From Pseudomonadota bacterium (GTDB lineage Bacteria; Pseudomonadota; Alphaproteobacteria; Rhizobiales; Rhizobiaceae), in NCBI GenBank assembly GCA_023451915.1, contig JAEXXS010000394.1:1-8697 (forward strand): DNA of 8,697 nt, in the 5' to 3' direction. The position numbers were made by a program, and so were the translations under genes. The notes under the pieces were generated by a model. That model was not told where the DNA came from. It searched no databases and worked only from the letters and a program-made list of their open reading frames with translations. Positions 6,018 to 8,697 of the stretch are shown here, one piece after another (within the stretch, counting starts at the first letter, position 1; every line of letters begins with the position of its first letter).

Positions 6018-6962
6018 TCAGGCCTGGGACTTCATCGCCTTGACGACATGCACGATGCCGACAATGACGATCCCGATCAGAATGGCGAGTACGGCCTGCA
6101 AAAAAGACGTCGCGATCCATTCGAGGGCACCGGCAAAGCTGCTGCCCTCGGTCGGCAGATGGGCGACGATATTATGGATGAATTCTTCGACGCCATGAAT
6201 CCCGATCGATGCCAGTCCATGCACGATGATGCTGCCGCCGACCCATAGCATGGCGACAGTGCCGACAGTGCTCAGAACCTTGAGCACGACCGGCATGCCC
6301 GCAACCAGCCCTTTGCCAAGACGCTTGCCGAAACCGGTATGGGCATTGCGGGCAAGCGCAACACCCATGTCGTCAATCTTGACGATGAAGCCGACCACGC
6401 CATAGACGGCAAAGGTGATAAGGACGGCGACACAGGCGAGGATCGCCGCCTGTGTATAGATATTCGAAGGCGGCAGACCGGCAAGCGTGAGCGCCATGAT
6501 CTCCGCTGACAGGATGAAGTCCGTCCTGATGGCTCCGCTCACGGTTGTCGCTTCAATTTCCTTCGGTGTAGAGGCCTTGGTTTCTGCATGGTCTTCATCC
6601 TTATGCGGCACGAAAAATTCGACCAGCTTTTCCGTGCCCTCAAATGCGAGATAGGCGCCGCCGATCATCAAAAGCGGCATGATAAGTCCGGGTGCGAAAT
6701 AGCTGAGGATCAGCGCCAGTGGCAGTAGAAAAATCAGCTTGTTGCGCAGCGAGCCCTTGGTGATTTTCCAGATAACCGGCAATTCCCGTTCCGGCTTCAG
6801 CCCGACCACATATTTCGGCGTTACCGCCGTATCATCGATCACAATCCCTGCGGCCTTGGCGCTGGCCTTTGCGGTCTGCCCCGCTACATCATCCAAGGAG
6901 GCCGCCGCCATTTTTGCGATTGCTGCCACGTCGTCGAGAAGTGCGAACAAGCCGGACGCCAT
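6018..6962 (-). CDS. yedI: YedI-type (DUF808) multi-pass inner-membrane protein
   Basis: This 314-residue protein belongs to the DUF808/YedI family, whose function is not established. The family N-terminus is present: ASGLFALLDDVAAIAK (2-17) followed by a DDVAGQTAKASAKAAGIVIDD region (24-44) and a VTPKYVVGL stretch (47-55). Hydrophobic segments lie at about 76-106, 155-163, 168-194, 222-254 and 283-309, with a charged loop (KDEDHAETKASTPKEIE) between the first and second groups. A conserved AIRTDFILSAEIMALTL block spans 144-160. The ATG at 6962 has GAAAGG a few bases upstream. The length fits the family. The gene is convergent with yqhA and divergent from the dioxygenase operon; nothing in the context points to a role. 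Confidence 0.92.
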   Translation of the reverse strand: MASGLFALLDDVAAIAKMAAASLDDVAGQTAKASAKAAGIVIDDTAVTPKYVVGLKPERELPVIWKITKGSLRNKLIFLLPLALILSYFAPGLIMPLLMIGGAYLAFEGTEKLVEFFVPHKDEDHAETKASTPKEIEATTVSGAIRTDFILSAEIMALTLAGLPPSNIYTQAAILACVAVLITFAVYGVVGFIVKIDDMGVALARNAHTGFGKRLGKGLVAGMPVVLKVLSTVGTVAMLWVGGSIIVHGLASIGIHGVEEFIHNIVAHLPTEGSSFAGALEWIATSFLQAVLAILIGIVIVGIVHVVKAMKSQA

Positions 6963-7045
6963 TGGAGGCCTTTCTTTATCGTTGCGGTAGCGATCACCTA
7001 AACTTGTAAGGCGTCCGCGTCCAGCACCGATTAACAGGGATAGCT

Positions 7046-7087
7046 AATTGTAATCAATCTGGAAACAATCTGTGTATGATTGTCAAT
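7046..7087. promoter_or_regulatory. Cluster of ATTG/CAAT half-sites upstream of the dioxygenase operon (candidate operator)
   Basis: Five ATTG or CAAT elements fall within 41 bases: ATTG 7047-7050, CAAT 7055-7058, CAAT 7066-7069, ATTG 7079-7082 and CAAT 7084-7087. The clearest inverted repeat is ACAATC-N7-GATTGT at 7065-7083. CAATCTG is also repeated directly at 7055 and 7066, 11 bases apart, about one helical turn. Such spacing suits a dimeric regulator of MarR or LysR type. A possible -10, TATGAT (7075-7080), lies inside the repeat, which would fit repression. No regulator gene is in the window. Confidence 0.4.
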
Positions 7088-7144
7088 ATATCCAGATGCA
7101 TTTCGATCATTATATCTTGCTGCAACACAACAGGAGAGATCGCC

Positions 7145-8071
7145 ATGCTTAATCAGATCAAAGGCCTCCACCACGTTACGTCTCTGGCAGCAGATGCCGG
7201 TTCGAACAACAAATTCTTCACGGATGTGCTGGGATTGCGCCGCGTCAAGAAGACCGTCAACTTCGATGATCCGAGTGTCTATCACCTTTATTACGGCGAT
7301 GAAGTTGGCACACCTGGCACCGTGATGACCTATTTCCCGTTTCCCGGTATCCAGCGCGGTCGCGATGGAACGGGCGAGGTGGGCACGACGGTGTTCGCTG
7401 TACCGCAAGGTTCGCTTGGCTTCTGGAAGGATCGCTTCGCGCAATCAGCCGTCAAGGTCGACTCTGAAGATGAAGCTTTTGGCGAAAAGCGCGTCTTCTT
7501 CCGCGGCTCCGATGGCGACAGTTTCGCTCTGGTGGAAGTGAAGGACGATCCGCGCGAGCCTTGGACGCATGAAGGCATCGATGCCGACCACGCCATTCGC
7601 GGCTTTCATTCGGTCTCGATGCGTCTGCGGGACGAGGGTGCGACCTCTGAACTGCTCAACTATATGGGTTATCAGAAGCTGGATGCGAAGGATGGTATTA
7701 CCCGCCTCATCATGCCGGAGGGCAACGGGGCGGGTGTGATCGATCTCCAGACCTTGCCTTCTGTCGGACGCAGCCAACAGGGAGCCGGTTCGGTTCATCA
7801 CGTCGCCTTTGCGGTCGAAAACCGCGAAAAGCAGCTCGAAGTCCGCAAGGCGTTGATGGATACCGGCTATAATGTAACGCCGGTGATCGACCGCGATTAT
7901 TTCTGGGCGATCTATTTCCGGACACCGGGCGGCGTCTTGTTTGAAGTCGCAACCAACGAACCCGGCTTTGATCGCGACGAAGATACCGCGCATCTGGGCG
8001 AAGCTCTGAAGCTGCCGTCGCAGCATCAGCATCTTCGTGCTTATCTCGAAGAACATCTCGACAAGATTTAA
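7145..8071 (+). CDS. Ring-cleaving dioxygenase, PcpA/LinE/MhqO type (vicinal oxygen chelate, glyoxalase fold)
   Basis: This 308-residue protein resembles the hydroquinone 1,2-dioxygenases PcpA and LinE and the Bacillus protein MhqO. Those family members use Fe(II) and oxygen to open para-hydroquinone rings. Two vicinal-oxygen-chelate modules are visible, about residues 5-135 and 150-285. The 2-His-1-carboxylate metal set is intact: H10 in GLHHVT, H219 in VHHVAFAV and E267 in GGVLFEVA. Family motifs YHLYYGDEVGTPGTVMTYFP (46-65) and HAIRGFHS (149-156) are also present. I chose the ATG at 7145 because AGGAGA lies seven bases upstream and GLHHVT then sits at the usual place; an in-frame start at 7076 would fall inside the likely promoter. 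The next gene, an esterase, starts 21 bases after the stop, so the two form an operon. The natural substrate is unknown; toxic quinols are likely. Confidence 0.92.
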   Translation: MLNQIKGLHHVTSLAADAGSNNKFFTDVLGLRRVKKTVNFDDPSVYHLYYGDEVGTPGTVMTYFPFPGIQRGRDGTGEVGTTVFAVPQGSLGFWKDRFAQSAVKVDSEDEAFGEKRVFFRGSDGDSFALVEVKDDPREPWTHEGIDADHAIRGFHSVSMRLRDEGATSELLNYMGYQKLDAKDGITRLIMPEGNGAGVIDLQTLPSVGRSQQGAGSVHHVAFAVENREKQLEVRKALMDTGYNVTPVIDRDYFWAIYFRTPGGVLFEVATNEPGFDRDEDTAHLGEALKLPSQHQHLRAYLEEHLDKI

Positions 8072-8092
8072 GCACGCTTGAGGAGACCAATC

Positions 8093-8695
8093 ATGACCAA
8101 TCAGACCTACGTGCACCGGCTGAAGGCCGGTGCGGTCGGCGCGCCGCTGTTCATTGTCTTTCACGGCACGGGCGGCGATGAGAACCAGTTCTTCGGTCTG
8201 GCTGAACAGCTTTTGCCGGAAGCGACTATCGTTTCTCCGCGTGGCGACGTATCGGAATTTGGTGCGGCCCGCTTCTTCCGCAGAACGGGCGAGGGCGTCT
8301 ATGACATGCCAGACCTTGCGCGCGCTACGGAGAAGATGGCCGAATTCATCGCCGCTCTGGTTGAAGAATATAAACCATCGGAAGTGATCGCGTTGGGCTA
8401 CTCCAACGGGGCCAATATCATGGCCAATCTGCTGATCGAGAAGGGCAGGATTTTCGACAAAGCCGTGCTTCTGCACCCGCTGATCCCGTTCAAACCAGCG
8501 GATAATCCGGGGTTGGAAGGCACGAAAATTCTGATCACGGCTGGCCGTATGGACCCTATCTGCCCGCCGAATTTCACGGAGGCGCTGGCGCACTATTTTG
8601 AAGCCCAAAAGGCCGACGTCAATCTCGTCTGGCATCCGGGCGGTCATGAACTGCGCCAGACGGAACTCGCCGCCGTTCAGGAATTCCTCGGCTGA
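8093..8695 (+). CDS. MhqD-type carboxylesterase / alpha-beta hydrolase
   Basis: This 200-residue serine hydrolase belongs to the phospholipase/carboxylesterase branch of the alpha/beta hydrolases, close in size and motifs to Bacillus MhqD. The catalytic triad is visible: Ser104 in the nucleophile elbow GYSNGAN (102-108), Asp154 in GRMDPICP (151-158) and His185 in GGHEL (183-187). The oxyanion-hole strand is IVFHGTGGDE (21-30), and SPRGDV (48-53) is typical of the group. No signal peptide is present, so it is cytoplasmic. The ATG at 8093 follows AGGAG (8081-8085) with seven bases between; a TTG at 8078 is in frame but overlaps the leader. It is the second gene of the dioxygenase operon and probably hydrolyses the ring-cleavage product or an ester-type conjugate, an inference from context. 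The stop codon lies two bases from the window edge. Confidence 0.92.
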   Translation: MTNQTYVHRLKAGAVGAPLFIVFHGTGGDENQFFGLAEQLLPEATIVSPRGDVSEFGAARFFRRTGEGVYDMPDLARATEKMAEFIAALVEEYKPSEVIALGYSNGANIMANLLIEKGRIFDKAVLLHPLIPFKPADNPGLEGTKILITAGRMDPICPPNFTEALAHYFEAQKADVNLVWHPGGHELRQTELAAVQEFLG

Positions 8696-8697
8696 TA

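Noticed and set aside
7076..7144. Upstream start for the dioxygenase, adding 23 residues
   Set aside because: The extension overlaps the candidate promoter/operator, lacks a good ribosome binding site and would move the metal His away from its usual place near residue 10.
7445..8647. A 400-codon open frame on minus, spanning the dioxygenase and esterase genes
   Set aside because: It crosses two well-supported plus-strand genes and the gap between them, and its translation has no recognisable domain.

Overview
The window reads as ordinary, well-packed chromosome of an alphaproteobacterium. Moderately high GC, GC-rich third codon positions and the protein sequences point to Rhizobiales, most likely the Brucella/Ochrobactrum group. 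This is a judgement from protein style; no 16S or other marker gene is present. I see eight complete protein genes and one truncated one. There is no tRNA, rRNA, insertion sequence, phage gene or CRISPR array.

Left part (1-2844, minus strand): three genes in one direction, read right to left. They are a CodA-type cytosine deaminase/amidohydrolase, a Tat-exported BMP-family (PnrA-like) ABC transporter solute-binding protein, and the N-terminus of an amidase-signature enzyme that runs off the left edge. Together they look like part of an uptake-and-hydrolysis cluster for a nucleobase-like or cyclic amide compound. The CodA homologue keeps all metal ligands but has Cys at the position of E. coli Asp314, a specificity residue, so its substrate may not be cytosine.

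Middle part (2845-5092): a YigZ/IMPACT family protein on plus converges on a soluble diguanylate cyclase on minus. A perfect 14-bp hairpin with T-runs on both sides lies between their stop codons and probably terminates both. The cyclase carries two PAS-like sensor modules that are tandem copies in exact 160-residue register, followed by an intact GGDEF domain without an inhibitory RxxD site.

Right-middle part (5093-6962): a 340-bp non-coding stretch with a candidate promoter and a long leader precedes a YqhA-type (UPF0114) four-helix membrane protein on plus. It converges on a YedI-type (DUF808) multi-pass membrane protein on minus.

Right part (6963-8695): a divergent intergenic region with a cluster of ATTG/CAAT half-sites leads into a two-gene plus-strand operon. 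The genes are a PcpA/MhqO-type ring-cleaving (hydroquinone) dioxygenase and an MhqD-type serine carboxylesterase. By analogy with the Bacillus mhq genes this is a likely quinone/hydroquinone detoxification unit.

The best leads are the altered CodA active site in its operon context, the duplicated PAS array, and the quinone-type operon with its candidate operator. I found no clear evidence of a wholly new system.
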